A stretch of 64,000 nt of DNA from Streptomyces lacrimifluminis (GTDB lineage Bacteria > Actinomycetota > Actinomycetes > Streptomycetales > Streptomycetaceae): positions 138,722 through 202,721 of the forward strand of contig NZ_BMMU01000007.1 in assembly GCF_014646095.1 (NCBI RefSeq). Reading direction: 5' to 3'. Of this stretch, positions 6,952-16,259 are shown in pieces. Numbering within the stretch: the first letter of the stretch is position 1; every line of letters starts with the position of its first letter. Made by a program: the position numbers and the translations under genes. The notes below the pieces were generated by a model. The model made no database searches. It saw only the letters and a program-made list of their open reading frames with translations, and had not been told where the DNA came from.

Positions 6952-9000
6952 GTGTCCAAACTGACCGACGTGCCCAAACGGATCCTGATCGGGCGCGCAC
7001 TGCGCAGTGATCGGCTCGGCGAAACCCTCCTGCCGAAGCGCATCGCTCTCCCCGTCTTCGCCTCCGACCCGCTGTCCTCCGTGGCCTACGCTCCCGGGGA
7101 AGTGCTGCTGGTCCTGTCGATCGCGGGTGTGTCGGCGTACCACTTCAGCCCGTGGATCGCGGTCGCTGTCGTCGTACTGATGTTCACCGTGGTCGCCTCC
7201 TACCGGCAGAACGTGCACGCCTACCCGAGCGGCGGCGGCGACTACGAGGTCGCGAACACCAACCTCGGCCCCAAGGCCGGCCTCACGGTCGCCAGCGCGC
7301 TGCTCGTCGACTACGTGCTGACCGTCGCCGTGTCGATCTCCTCCGGCATCGAGAACCTCGGCTCCGCCGTCCCCTTCGTCGTCGAGCACAAGGTGTTCTG
7401 CGCGATCGCCGTCATCGTGCTGCTGACGCTGATGAACCTGCGGGGCGTCAAGGAGTCCGGGAAGCTGTTCGCGATTCCGACGTACGTGTTCGTCGCGGGC
7501 GTCTTCATCATGATCGCGTGGGGCGCGTTCCGCGGCCTGGTGCTGGACGACACCATGCGCGCGCCGACGGCCGGCTACGAGATCAAGGCCGAACACCAGG
7601 GACTGGCCGGGTTCGCCCTCGTGTTCCTGCTGCTGCGCGCCTTCTCCTCCGGCTGTGCCGCGCTCACCGGTGTCGAGGCCATCTCCAACGGTGTGCCGGC
7701 CTTCCGCAAGCCCAAGTCCAAGAACGCGGCGACCACCCTCGCGGCGATGGGTATCCTCGCCGTCACCATGTTCTGCGGGATCATCGTGCTGGCCATGGCC
7801 ACGAAAGTGCGGATGGCCGAGAATCCCGCGCACGACCTGCTGGACAAGGGAGTCGCGGTCGGCTCGGACTACGTCCAGAACCCGGTGATCTCACAGGTCG
7901 CCGAGGCCGTCTTCGGCGACGGCAGCTTCTTCTTCATCCTGCTCGCCGCCGCCACCGCGCTGGTGCTCTTCCTGGCCGCCAACACCGCGTACAACGGCTT
8001 CCCGCTGCTCGGCTCGATCCTCGCGCAGGACCGCTACCTCCCGCGCCAGCTGCACACCCGCGGCGACCGGCTCGCCTTCTCCAACGGCATCGTGCTGCTC
8101 TCCGGCGCGGCCATCCTGCTGGTGTGGGTCTACGGGGCGGACTCGACCCGGCTCATCCAGCTGTACATCGTCGGCGTGTTCGTGTCCTTCACGCTCAGCC
8201 AGACCGGCATGGTCCGGCACTGGAACCGGCACCTGGCCACCGAGAAGGACCCGGCGAAGCGCCGGCGCATGCTCCGCTCCCGCGCCATCAACACCTTCGG
8301 CGCCTTCTTCACCGGGCTGGTGCTGGTCGTCGTACTCGGTACGAAGTTCACCCACGGCGCCTGGGTGGCGCTCCTCGGCATGGTGATCTTCTACGCGGTG
8401 ATGACGGCGATCCGTAAGCACTACGACCGGGTCGCCGAGGAGCTCGTGGCCCCGGAGGGTCCGAGCGACGACAGCGTGCGGCCGTCGCGGGTGCACTCGG
8501 TCGTCCTGATCTCGAAGATCCACCGGCCCACGCTGCGCGCGCTCGCGTACGCGAAACTGATGCGCTCCGACACACTGGAGGCGCTCAGCGTCAACGTCGA
8601 TCCGGCGGAGACGAGAGCGCTGCAGGAGGAGTGGGAGCGGCGGGGGATCACCGTCCCGCTGAAGGTGCTCGACTCGCCGTACCGGGAGATCACCCGACCG
8701 GTGATCGAGTACGTGAAGGGGCTGCGCCGGGAGTCGCCGCGCGACGCCGTGTCCGTGATCATCCCGGAGTACGTGGTCGGTCACTGGTACGAGCAGCTGC
8801 TGCACAACCAGAGCGCGCTGCGGCTCAAAGGGCGCCTGCTGTTCACCCCGGGCGTCATGGTGACGTCGGTGCCCTACCAGCTCCAGTCGTCCGAGGTGGC
8901 CAAGAAGCGGGCCCGCAAGCGGCAGGACTGGAACGCGCCCGGCTCCGTCCGGCGTGGGCCGGCCGAGGAGCGGACGCGCGAACCGAGCGGGAAGAACTGA
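6952..9000 (+). CDS. APC superfamily permease, KimA-like (probable potassium or amino-acid transporter)
   Basis: A 682-residue membrane protein with about 12 transmembrane helices in the first 480 residues and a cytosolic C-terminal domain of about 190 residues. The N-terminal motif LPVFASDPLSSVAYAPGEVL matches the APC family that includes the B. subtilis high-affinity K+ importer KimA (YdaO). The gene lies next to two TrkA-type regulators and close to KdpD/KdpE, so potassium uptake is the most economical role; amino-acid transport is the alternative. GTG 6952 (VSKLTD) is preferred to an in-frame ATG at 6913. The M. tuberculosis equivalent is Rv2690c. I looked for a ydaO-type c-di-AMP riboswitch upstream and did not find its conserved core. 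Confidence 0.85.
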   Translation: MSKLTDVPKRILIGRALRSDRLGETLLPKRIALPVFASDPLSSVAYAPGEVLLVLSIAGVSAYHFSPWIAVAVVVLMFTVVASYRQNVHAYPSGGGDYEVANTNLGPKAGLTVASALLVDYVLTVAVSISSGIENLGSAVPFVVEHKVFCAIAVIVLLTLMNLRGVKESGKLFAIPTYVFVAGVFIMIAWGAFRGLVLDDTMRAPTAGYEIKAEHQGLAGFALVFLLLRAFSSGCAALTGVEAISNGVPAFRKPKSKNAATTLAAMGILAVTMFCGIIVLAMATKVRMAENPAHDLLDKGVAVGSDYVQNPVISQVAEAVFGDGSFFFILLAAATALVLFLAANTAYNGFPLLGSILAQDRYLPRQLHTRGDRLAFSNGIVLLSGAAILLVWVYGADSTRLIQLYIVGVFVSFTLSQTGMVRHWNRHLATEKDPAKRRRMLRSRAINTFGAFFTGLVLVVVLGTKFTHGAWVALLGMVIFYAVMTAIRKHYDRVAEELVAPEGPSDDSVRPSRVHSVVLISKIHRPTLRALAYAKLMRSDTLEALSVNVDPAETRALQEEWERRGITVPLKVLDSPYREITRPVIEYVKGLRRESPRDAVSVIIPEYVVGHWYEQLLHNQSALRLKGRLLFTPGVMVTSVPYQLQSSEVAKKRARKRQDWNAPGSVRRGPAEERTREPSGKN

Positions 9001-9113
9001 CGAACCGGGGACGGCCCGCTACGGGCTTGTGGTGAGTGGTCGGGCGGCACCCACGTAGACTGGTGGGCTGTTGTCCGGCCGTTCCCTTTTCTCTCCCCTG
9101 GAGTCACCCCGCC

Positions 9114-10442
9114 ATGCAGGCAGAACCGAAGAAATCGCTGGCGGGGCAGGAGTACGAGGTCGAGGTCGGTCCCGTCGCCCATGGTGGCCACTGCGTCGCC
9201 CGTACGGATGACGGGCAGGTGCTCTTCGTCCGGCACACGCTGCCCGGTGAGCGGGTCGTGGCCAGGGTGACGGAGGGCGAGGAGGGGGCGCGGTTCCTGC
9301 GCGCCGACGCGGTGGAGGTGCTGACGGCGTCCAAGGACCGGGTCGAGGCCCCCTGTCCGTACGCGGGCCCCGGCCGCTGTGGTGGCTGCGACTGGCAGCA
9401 CGCCAAGCCCGGCGCCCAGCGCCGCCTCAAGGGCGAGGTCATCGCCGAACAGCTGCAGCGGCTCGCCGGCCTCACCCCGGAGGAGGCCGGCTGGGACGGC
9501 ACGGTGATGCCGGCCGAGGGCGACAAGCTGCCGCCGGGCGAAGTCCCCCAGTGGCGTACGAGGGTCCAGTACGCGGTGGACGCGGACGGCAACGCCGGGC
9601 TGCGGCACCACCGTTCACACGAGGTCGAGCCGATCGAGCACTGCATGATCGCGGCGCCGGGCGTCAGCGAGCTGGGCATCGAGGAGCGCGACTGGTCCGG
9701 GATGGAGTCCGTCGACGTGATCGCCGCGACCGGATCCCAGGACCGCATGGTCATCCTGGAGCCGAGGCCGGGCGCCCGGCTGCCCCTGGTCGAGCTTGAC
9801 AAGCCCGTCTCCGTCATGCGGGTCGAGGAGCACGACGGCGGCATCCACCGCGTCCACGGCCGCGCGTTCGTCCGCGAGCGTGCCGACGGCCGTACGCACC
9901 GGGTCGGCAGCGGCGGCTTCTGGCAGGTGCACCCGATGGCGGCGGACACACTGACGAAGGCGGTCATGCAGGGCCTGCTCCCGCGCAAGGGTGACATGGC
10001 CCTCGACCTCTACTGCGGCGTCGGCCTCTTCGCGGGCGCCCTCGCCGACCGCATCGGCGACAAGGGCGCGGTCCTCGGCATCGAGTCGGGCAAGCGCGCG
10101 GTCGAGGACGCCCGGCACAACCTCGCCGCCTTCGACCGCGTCCGCATCGAACAGGGCAAGGTCGAGGCGGTCCTGCCGCGCACGGGCATCACCGAGGTCG
10201 ACCTGATCGTCCTGGACCCGCCGCGGGCGGGGGCGGGGCGGAAGACGGTCGAGCAGCTGGTGAAGCTGGGGGCGCGGAAGATCGCGTACGTGGCTTGCGA
10301 TCCGGCGGCGCTGGCGCGGGACCTGGGGTACTTCCGGGACGGGGGGTATCGGGTGCGGACGTTGCGGGCTTTCGATCTGTTTCCGATGACGCACCACGTG
10401 GAGTGCGTGGCGATTCTGGAGCCTGCCGCCAAGGGTGTCTGA
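9114..10442 (+). CDS. Class I SAM-dependent RNA methyltransferase with TRAM domain (TrmA/RlmD family)
   Basis: A 442-residue enzyme expected to methylate C5 of uridine in tRNA or 23S rRNA. The N-terminal TRAM domain (about residues 10-70) is followed by a cysteine cluster of the iron-sulfur type, CPYAGPGRCGGCDW, near residues 81-94. The SAM-binding motif LDLYCGVGLFAG lies around 298, and the C-terminal LDPPRAGAG and ACDPAALARDL segments carry the catalytic Cys. ATG 9114 follows a GGAG. The same family sits beside the same permease in M. tuberculosis (Rv2689c), which supports the annotation. Whether the substrate is rRNA or tRNA cannot be decided from the sequence. Confidence 0.9.
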   Translation: MQAEPKKSLAGQEYEVEVGPVAHGGHCVARTDDGQVLFVRHTLPGERVVARVTEGEEGARFLRADAVEVLTASKDRVEAPCPYAGPGRCGGCDWQHAKPGAQRRLKGEVIAEQLQRLAGLTPEEAGWDGTVMPAEGDKLPPGEVPQWRTRVQYAVDADGNAGLRHHRSHEVEPIEHCMIAAPGVSELGIEERDWSGMESVDVIAATGSQDRMVILEPRPGARLPLVELDKPVSVMRVEEHDGGIHRVHGRAFVRERADGRTHRVGSGGFWQVHPMAADTLTKAVMQGLLPRKGDMALDLYCGVGLFAGALADRIGDKGAVLGIESGKRAVEDARHNLAAFDRVRIEQGKVEAVLPRTGITEVDLIVLDPPRAGAGRKTVEQLVKLGARKIAYVACDPAALARDLGYFRDGGYRVRTLRAFDLFPMTHHVECVAILEPAAKGV

Positions 10443-10460
10443 GCTGTTGTTCCTTGGGGC

Positions 10461-11420
10461 TCATCCAACGCTTGTTCGGTACTCGCTCGGGCTGACCCCG
10501 TGTTCGCGTTTGAATGCGGCGCTGAGGGCGAAGGCGTTGGAGAAGCCGACGCGGTTCGCGACCGTGGCGAGGGTGGTGTCGGGCTTGCGCAGGAGGTCGG
10601 CTGCCAGGGTGAGGCGGCGTTTCCTCAGGTAGGTCATGGGTGGCTGTCCGACGAGGGTGGTGAAGCGGCGGGCCAGGTTGGCCCGGGACACACCGGTCCT
10701 CGCCGCCAGGGCAGGCAGGGTCCACGGGTGGGCGGGGTCTCCCTGCAGCATTCGTAGGGCGGGGCCGACCACGGGGTCACTGTGCGCCCGGTACCAGGCG
10801 GGGACCTGGGCGCCAGGGCGGGTGAACCAGGCGCGCAGGGCGGTGATGAGCATCAGGTCCAGTGTCCGGTCCAGGAGGATCTGCCGGCCGGGTTCCTCTC
10901 GGGTGATCTCCTCGAAGGTCGTCCGACCGACCGGGCAGACACCCACGCGCGCCTCGACGACGGCCAGGGGTGGCAGCGCGGCGAGCAGCCGGCCCGGGGT
11001 GCCGCTGTCCACGGTGTACACAGCGCTCAACAGGAGTGTGCTGTGGGCCTTTTCCGTGTCCCAGGCGTCGGCGTCCGGAACCCGGGGACCGGCCAGTTCC
11101 TCGCCCTGCGGGGTCGTGCAGCGGCCATCGTGACGGACCACCACGTCCGGTTCGGTGTCCGGGGCGTCCGCGATCACGTAAGGGGCGCCGCCGCACAGGA
11201 CGGCGACGTCCCCGGGGCCGATCCGGACCGGGTCGCCGTCCTGGGGGGTGATCCAGGCGGAGCCGCGTACGAGGACGGCGAGGGCCAGTGGCGGGCCGCC
11301 CTCGAAGCGGGCCGCCCAGGAGCCGGTCAGGCAGGACTGGTTGAAGACGGCGCCACTGGTCCGTACCCCGGTCAGGAGGTCCGTCAGCGGATCCGTGCTG
11401 GTCAGTCCCATGGGATCCAT
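10461..11420 (-). CDS. AraC family transcriptional regulator
   Basis: A 319-residue regulator with an N-terminal cupin-like effector domain (about residues 10-190; VRIGPGDVAVLCGG near 70) and two C-terminal helix-turn-helix motifs in the AraC/XylS fold, including LPALAARTGVSRANLARRF and the second recognition segment VANRVGFSNAFALSAAFKRE. Start ATG 11420 is chosen because the frame upstream runs through the promoter and coding region of the divergent oxidoreductase gene. The 82-bp divergent spacing strongly suggests that it controls the NmrA-type gene at 11503. It converges on the RNA methyltransferase with only 18 bp between the stops. Confidence 0.9.
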   Translation of the reverse strand: MDPMGLTSTDPLTDLLTGVRTSGAVFNQSCLTGSWAARFEGGPPLALAVLVRGSAWITPQDGDPVRIGPGDVAVLCGGAPYVIADAPDTEPDVVVRHDGRCTTPQGEELAGPRVPDADAWDTEKAHSTLLLSAVYTVDSGTPGRLLAALPPLAVVEARVGVCPVGRTTFEEITREEPGRQILLDRTLDLMLITALRAWFTRPGAQVPAWYRAHSDPVVGPALRMLQGDPAHPWTLPALAARTGVSRANLARRFTTLVGQPPMTYLRKRRLTLAADLLRKPDTTLATVANRVGFSNAFALSAAFKREHGVSPSEYRTSVG

Positions 11421-11502
11421 GCCGGTCAGGGTAGACGAACGCATATGGACGTGAGTCCGCACGGCATGGTCCGGCCGGTCTGCGGCTGGTTCTGTTGAGG
11501 TC

Positions 11503-12342
11503 ATGAGCGACGAGATGATCCTGGTGACAGGGGCCACGGGCAAGACCGGCCGCAGAGTGGCACGGCTGCTTCGGGAGCGGGGTACGACGGTCCGCGCTGC
11601 CTCCCGTTCCGGCACGGCGACCTTCGACTGGACGGACCGTTCCACCTGGGAGCCGGCCCTGCGGGGTGTGACGGGGATGTACGTGGTGCACCCCGGGCTG
11701 GGCGGCCCGCAGGCCGCGCAGGACGTCGCCGCGTTCGGGCGGCGGGCCGCGGAGGCCGGTGTGCGGCACGCGGTGTTGCTGTCGACGCCCTCCGACGCCT
11801 GGGGCCCTGCTCAGGAACATGTCCTGGCCGCGGAGCGGGCGTTGGAGCACGCGGGCCCGGAGTGGACCGTGCTGCGGGTGCGGTGGTTCTTTCAGAACTT
11901 CAGCGAGGACTTCTTGCTCGACCCCGTGCTCAGCGGCGAGGTTCGGTTGCCGGCCGGGGACGGCAAGGAGGCGTTCATCGACGCCGAGGACATCGCCGAG
12001 GTGGCGGTCGCCGCCCTCACGGAGGCCGGGCACGCCGGATGGCACTACGAGCTCAGTGGCCCCCGGCTGATGACGTTCGGGGACACGGTCGCGGAGATCG
12101 CCCGGGCCACCGGCCGTGACCTCCGCTATGTGCCGGTGACGCAGGAGGCGTACGCGGAGGAGCAGCGGGCACAGGGTGCGCCCGAGGAGTGGGTGCACCT
12201 GTCGGTCGGCATGTACGACTACGTCCGCTCGGGCGGCCTTGCCTCGCTCAGCGACGGCGTCCAGCGGGCGCTGGGCCGGGCTCCCCGCGACTTCTCCGAG
12301 TACGCCGACGCCGCCGCCCGACAAGGCGTCTGGAGCAGCTGA
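11503..12342 (+). CDS. NmrA/SDR-type NAD(P)-binding oxidoreductase
   Basis: A 279-residue atypical short-chain dehydrogenase. The N-terminal cofactor motif is VTGATGKTGRRV at residues 7-18, of the GxxGxxG form common to NmrA-like and quinone reductase (QOR2) proteins, followed by an Arg-containing loop (AASRSG) that usually selects NADPH. No Tyr-x-x-x-Lys catalytic pair is obvious, as expected for this subgroup. Its divergence from an AraC regulator suggests induction by a small molecule, perhaps a quinone or electrophile. The substrate is unknown. Confidence 0.85.
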   Translation: MSDEMILVTGATGKTGRRVARLLRERGTTVRAASRSGTATFDWTDRSTWEPALRGVTGMYVVHPGLGGPQAAQDVAAFGRRAAEAGVRHAVLLSTPSDAWGPAQEHVLAAERALEHAGPEWTVLRVRWFFQNFSEDFLLDPVLSGEVRLPAGDGKEAFIDAEDIAEVAVAALTEAGHAGWHYELSGPRLMTFGDTVAEIARATGRDLRYVPVTQEAYAEEQRAQGAPEEWVHLSVGMYDYVRSGGLASLSDGVQRALGRAPRDFSEYADAAARQGVWSS

Positions 12343-12373
12343 ACCATTCGTCCCCGGAGCGTCGGCACCGGCT

Positions 12374-12405
12374 GTCCGGCCGGTCCCCGCGGGAACCGGC
12401 CGGAC
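12374..12405. terminator. Bidirectional terminator hairpin between convergent genes
   Basis: The perfect 11-bp inverted repeat GTCCGGCCGGT / ACCGGCCGGAC (12374-12384 and 12395-12405) encloses a 10-nt loop. It lies between the convergent stops at 12342 and 12418. There is no long T-run, which is usual for Streptomyces terminators. Confidence 0.6.
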
Positions 12406-12417
12406 GGGTCCCCTCAG

Positions 12418-13809
12418 TCAGCGCGCTCCCGGCCCCGTCAGGAACTCCGCGAGTGTCCGCGTCAGGGTGTTGTGGGCCGGGGCCGCGAAGAGCGGGTCGA
12501 GGTGGTTCATGCCGGTGTCGGTCTCGTAAGCGGCGTACGGGATACGGGAACCGGCCACCACCCTGCGCGCCGCCTCCTCGATCGTGCCCTTGGCCTGGCT
12601 CGTCCCGAAGGCGTACAGGGGTACGTCGAGACGGTGGGCGTGGTGCAGGCGCAGGCCCAGGGAGCGGGCGAGCGCCGAGTCGGTGTAGGCGTCCGTGACG
12701 TCGAGGTCGACGGAGAGCCGGGCCGGCCAGTACCACTCCCACACGGTCGGCACCGGACCGGCGTACGCCGCCGCGACCCGGCCGATCGGTGTGATCCCGG
12801 CGTCGACCCAGCCGCGTACGTCGCCGCTGTCGGCGAGGTGGCCGGAGTGCACGGTGATGGCGTTCGGCCAGCCGAAGCCGGCGTCCACGAAGAAGCCCAG
12901 CTGGCCCGCGTTGGTGACGGTGTACGGCAGGCGCAGGGCGTCGGGCAGGCGGGGCTGGAGGACCGAGGGGCCGTCGGGGTCGTGGAGCGCGTAGTGGCCG
13001 GCGAGCTGGTACCAGATCTGGGTGCTCTCCGGGCGGCTGCCGAGACCCACGCCGCTCAGCGTCAGGTCGAAGACCGCCCCGGCGTCGATGGCCGCCAGCC
13101 GCTCCCGTATCTCCTCCGGCGAGTCGTGAACCGGGTCGCCCGTCCCGTCGAAGGCCCCGAGCACCCCGCCGTCGATGGCCACCAGCCCGGCGAGATCCCG
13201 GTAGCCGGGGCAGCCGTCGAAGTCCCAGGCCGCGTACGCCATCGCGGTCGTCGCTCCCCACGAGTGCCCGCCGAGCACCACGCGCCGGCCACCGCGCCCC
13301 GCCGACCGGACGACGGCCCGGAGATCGGCGAGGGCCAGGGGCAGGCCCCAGTGGGCGGCGAAGGGGGAGGCGGCCGGGTCCTGGGTGCGGTAGTGGCCGT
13401 CCAGGTAGTAGGCGAGGGGGTCCGGGCCCGCGAATCCCGACCGGTCGGCGAGGTTCTCCTCGCGCCGGTCGGGTGCCCACACCTGCAACCCGGGCACGGC
13501 CGCGACCAGGTCACGGGCCAGCAGGCGGAAGTCGTTCGCGGCCCCGAACATGCCGGGCACCAGCACGAGAACGCTGGTCGCCGTGTTCGGGCCGACCTTG
13601 AGGACACGCACCCGGTCCGTCCCGGCGGGTCCGCCCCCGGCGCCCACTTTCACCGGCACGTAGGGCTCCGGGCCGACGGCCCCTTGTCCGGTGGCGCCCG
13701 GTGTGCGTCCTGCGGCCAGTGCGGATCCGGCCCCCGTGCCGGACACGGCCAGCGCCACACCGCCGATCATTCCACCCAGCACCGAACGGCGCGGCAGACG
13801 GCTCGTCAT
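12418..13809 (-). CDS. Secreted alpha/beta hydrolase (Tat-type signal)
   Basis: A 463-residue exported hydrolase. The N-terminus has a twin-arginine pattern, PRRSVLGG, followed by a hydrophobic stretch and an Ala-rich cleavage region ending near residue 32. The nucleophile elbow GHSWGATT is near residue 187, and the mature fold starts with LVLVPGMFG. An acidic residue and a His late in the protein (MNHLDPLF) could complete the triad. Start ATG 13809 has a GGAGG Shine-Dalgarno. Substrate specificity cannot be read; esterase or lipase-like activity is plausible. The 359 bp upstream hold no recognisable gene. Confidence 0.82.
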   Translation of the reverse strand: MTSRLPRRSVLGGMIGGVALAVSGTGAGSALAAGRTPGATGQGAVGPEPYVPVKVGAGGGPAGTDRVRVLKVGPNTATSVLVLVPGMFGAANDFRLLARDLVAAVPGLQVWAPDRREENLADRSGFAGPDPLAYYLDGHYRTQDPAASPFAAHWGLPLALADLRAVVRSAGRGGRRVVLGGHSWGATTAMAYAAWDFDGCPGYRDLAGLVAIDGGVLGAFDGTGDPVHDSPEEIRERLAAIDAGAVFDLTLSGVGLGSRPESTQIWYQLAGHYALHDPDGPSVLQPRLPDALRLPYTVTNAGQLGFFVDAGFGWPNAITVHSGHLADSGDVRGWVDAGITPIGRVAAAYAGPVPTVWEWYWPARLSVDLDVTDAYTDSALARSLGLRLHHAHRLDVPLYAFGTSQAKGTIEEAARRVVAGSRIPYAAYETDTGMNHLDPLFAAPAHNTLTRTLAEFLTGPGAR

Positions 13810-14168
13810 CTCACGTACCTCCAGGGAGAGTTGGTCGAGATCAGCTTCTCCCTCGCCCTCGACGGCCCGCGCGGCAGGGGTCACTTGCGCGAAGCCTCGG
13901 CGGGCCTGTCGTCGCATGACGGACGAGTCATGGTCGACGGGCCGGGTCCGAGGCGGGAACAAGAGGGCGGCGGCGTACCTGCTCCTCCGCACCGGCCGAG
14001 GCCGGAGGCATGCCCGGCCGCGGCGCCCCTGTCATGCTCGACGGCCTTGCTGTGCCGCCCGGGAGAAGTGGCCCGTGTCCGGCACTCACGTCGTCATGAG
14101 CGGCTTCGGGGCCCCGTCCAGGTGCGGCCGATCGGGGCCGGCGCACTCGCTCGCCCGCCTTCGGCCGG
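13810..14168. other. Gene-free stretch, no feature recognised
   Basis: This 359-bp stretch lies between two minus-strand genes and presumably holds the promoter of the secreted hydrolase. Open frames through it are overlapping shadows without a credible start, ribosome binding site or family similarity. I see no repeat or strong hairpin. Confidence 0.4.
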
Positions 14169-15164
14169 TCATCGGCCCGCCGGCCCCATGGCCTTCGGCA
14201 GGGCCCGGGTGCTGTCTGTCCGCCCCCTGGCGCGTACCTGGCGTACGAGGTCGGTGGCGGCCTCCGGCCACTCGGCGTGTTCGAAGGTGAAGCCCGCGTC
14301 GAGCAGCCGGCCGGGGACGACACGGCGGCTCTTCAGCAGGAGTTCGGTGTCCGAGCGGAGCGCGAACGCGCCCAGCTCCGCCATCCACCGCGTCGCGGGC
14401 AGGCCCACCGGCACACCCCACGCGGCGCGCAGCGCCTGCATGAACGCGCGCTGCGGTACGGGGTGGGGAGCGGCGAGGTTCACCGGTCCGGCGAGGTCGT
14501 CCCGGTCGATCAGGAACTCGACGGCGCGGACGAAGTCGTGGCCGTGGATCCAGGACACGTACTGTGCGCCGCCCGCGACCGGGCCGCCGAGGCCGAGCCG
14601 GGCCAGCCGCAGCAGGATGTCGAGGACGCCGCCGCGGTCCGGGCTCATCACCATGGCCGTCCGCAGGGCGACCTTGCGCGTGGCGGGGGTCGCCGCCTGC
14701 TCCTGGGCCTCCTCCCAGGCCTTGGCGATGTCGATGCTGTAGGCCCAGTAGTCCGGTACGTCCGGTTCGGTGCCGCCGATGACGCCGGTCGCCTCGTCGT
14801 TGGGGGCGTCGAAGCGGTGGGCGTACATGGTGGCGGTGCTCATCTGGAGCCAGAGCCGGGGAGGCCGCGCGGCGCCCGCGATCGCCTCGCCGACGACCCG
14901 GGTGGAGTGCACGCGCGAGTCCATCATGGCCCGCAGGTTGGCGGGCGTGTAGCGGCAGCTGACGCTGCGGCCCGCCAGGTTGACCACGACGTCGCTGCCG
15001 TCGATCGTCTCGGCCCAGGCGCCCAGCGTCTCGCCGTCCCAGCCGATCTCACGGTCGCGTGCCGGCCGTCGGGTCAGCACGGTGACGTCGTGACCGGCGG
15101 CGGTGAGCGCCCGGTCGAGGATGCCACCCACCTGACCGGTTCCACCCGGTATGACTACCTTCAT
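14169..15164 (-). CDS. TIGR01777 family NAD-dependent epimerase/oxidoreductase (YfcH/SulA-like)
   Basis: A 331-residue SDR-like protein beginning MKVVIPGGTGQVGG, with the GGTGxxG cofactor motif at residues 7-13. NLAGRSVSCRY near residue 67 and the C-terminal DUF1731-type segment (GFTFEHAEWPEAATDL) identify the TIGR01777 family. Enzymatic function is not established for these proteins. The ATG at 15164 follows GGGGGAG. Upstream is a well-formed promoter with a perfect inverted repeat over its -35 region (15199-15229), so the gene is probably repressed by a TetR- or MarR-type protein that is not adjacent. Confidence 0.87.
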   Translation of the reverse strand: MKVVIPGGTGQVGGILDRALTAAGHDVTVLTRRPARDREIGWDGETLGAWAETIDGSDVVVNLAGRSVSCRYTPANLRAMMDSRVHSTRVVGEAIAGAARPPRLWLQMSTATMYAHRFDAPNDEATGVIGGTEPDVPDYWAYSIDIAKAWEEAQEQAATPATRKVALRTAMVMSPDRGGVLDILLRLARLGLGGPVAGGAQYVSWIHGHDFVRAVEFLIDRDDLAGPVNLAAPHPVPQRAFMQALRAAWGVPVGLPATRWMAELGAFALRSDTELLLKSRRVVPGRLLDAGFTFEHAEWPEAATDLVRQVRARGRTDSTRALPKAMGPAGR

Positions 15165-15198
15165 GGCTCCCCCTGTGGGCTTGGAACGTGATGGTGAG

Positions 15199-15229
15199 AG
15201 AGTAGCGCAATTATTTGAACGTGTTCAAA
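15199..15229 (-). promoter_or_regulatory. Promoter with operator palindrome for the TIGR01777 gene
   Basis: On the minus strand, TTGAAC (15228-15223) and TACTCT (15204-15199) form -35 and -10 hexamers with an 18-nt spacer, 35 nt before the ATG. The -35 is embedded in the perfect inverted repeat TTTGAAC-GT-GTTCAAA at 15214-15229. A repressor bound there would block polymerase. The remaining gap from 15230 to 15581 holds nothing recognisable. Confidence 0.6.
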
Positions 15230-15581
15230 ATTTGCTGAGGGCGGGACCGTGGCGAAGCGGAGGCCGTAAGGCCGGCGTCCATCCCGAGGATGGCGAGGGC
15301 CGCGCGCGAGTCCACGCCGACCGGTCGGCCGACCTGCACGGGACGCGCGTCGGCGATGTTGACAGCAGCTGTGGGTTGGATCGGAGCGTGAGGGTCCGGG
15401 TTCGGCGGCGAAGCATTCCGCGTCGTGCGTCCGGACGGGGAACGCGCAGGCCGGACGGTGTGTCCGCCGAGTGTCCGGTGGCATCCCGCCGAACGGCCTG
15501 GGGTACCCGCCGAACGGTAGATCGGTACTTTGCGTACCTGTCAGTGACGTTCGAGCCCCGGATGGAAGGATGAGGGCCGTC

Positions 15582-16259
15582 ATGACTGCCGGGTGGGGTG
15601 TACGCACGCTACGGGCCGCGGTGTTCGCGGCCGTCTGTGTGCTGCTCGCCGCCCTCGGGCACGTGCTCATGTCCGGCTCCACCGTCGCCTGGTGGACGCT
15701 GGTCGCCGGGGTCCTGATCACGGGCGGTGCGGGCTGGTGCCTGACCGGCCGCGAGCGCGGACTCCCGCTGGTGGTGGGCGTGGTGGTCGTCGCCCAGGGC
15801 GCGCTCCACTCGGCGTTCTCGTTCACCCGGAGCACGGGTACGGATGCGGGTACGGGCGCCGTCGGCACGGCGATGGACTCCATGGACATGGCCCACGGCG
15901 GCACCGACCTGGGCATGGGCATGGGCATGGGTGCGGGCGCGGGCGCGGGGCACATGGCCCACGGCGGTCACGGTATGGACGTCCTGTCGTCCTCGTACGG
16001 CATGCTCGCCGCCCACACGCTCGCCGCGCTGCTGTGCGGTCTGTGGCTGGCGCACGGTGAGCGGGCCGCGTTCCGCATTCTGCGGGCGGTGGCAGGCCGG
16101 TTGACCGCTCCGCTGCGGCTGGCGCTCGCGCTGCCCGCGACGCCGGACCGCCCCCGCCTGTGCCCGCGGCGCGGCGGCTCGGACCGGGCGCCGCGGCTGC
16201 TCCTGCTCGTCCACGCGATCACCTCTCGGGGCCCGCCCACGGGGATCGCTGTCGCCTGA
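15582..16259 (+). CDS. Integral membrane protein with Met/His/Gly-rich loop
   Basis: A 225-residue protein with about four transmembrane helices. Between the third and fourth lies a low-complexity loop (about residues 90-135) containing repeated MG units and several HGG motifs, with four or more His and eight or more Met. Such loops can bind Cu(I), but no recognised copper domain is present, so this is inference. Start ATG 15582 has a GAGG six bases upstream; an in-frame ATG at 15570 is too close to its GGAAGG. It is followed on the same strand by an ECF sigma factor 230 bp downstream. I do not recognise a named family. Confidence 0.65.
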   Translation: MTAGWGVRTLRAAVFAAVCVLLAALGHVLMSGSTVAWWTLVAGVLITGGAGWCLTGRERGLPLVVGVVVVAQGALHSAFSFTRSTGTDAGTGAVGTAMDSMDMAHGGTDLGMGMGMGAGAGAGHMAHGGHGMDVLSSSYGMLAAHTLAALLCGLWLAHGERAAFRILRAVAGRLTAPLRLALALPATPDRPRLCPRRGGSDRAPRLLLLVHAITSRGPPTGIAVA

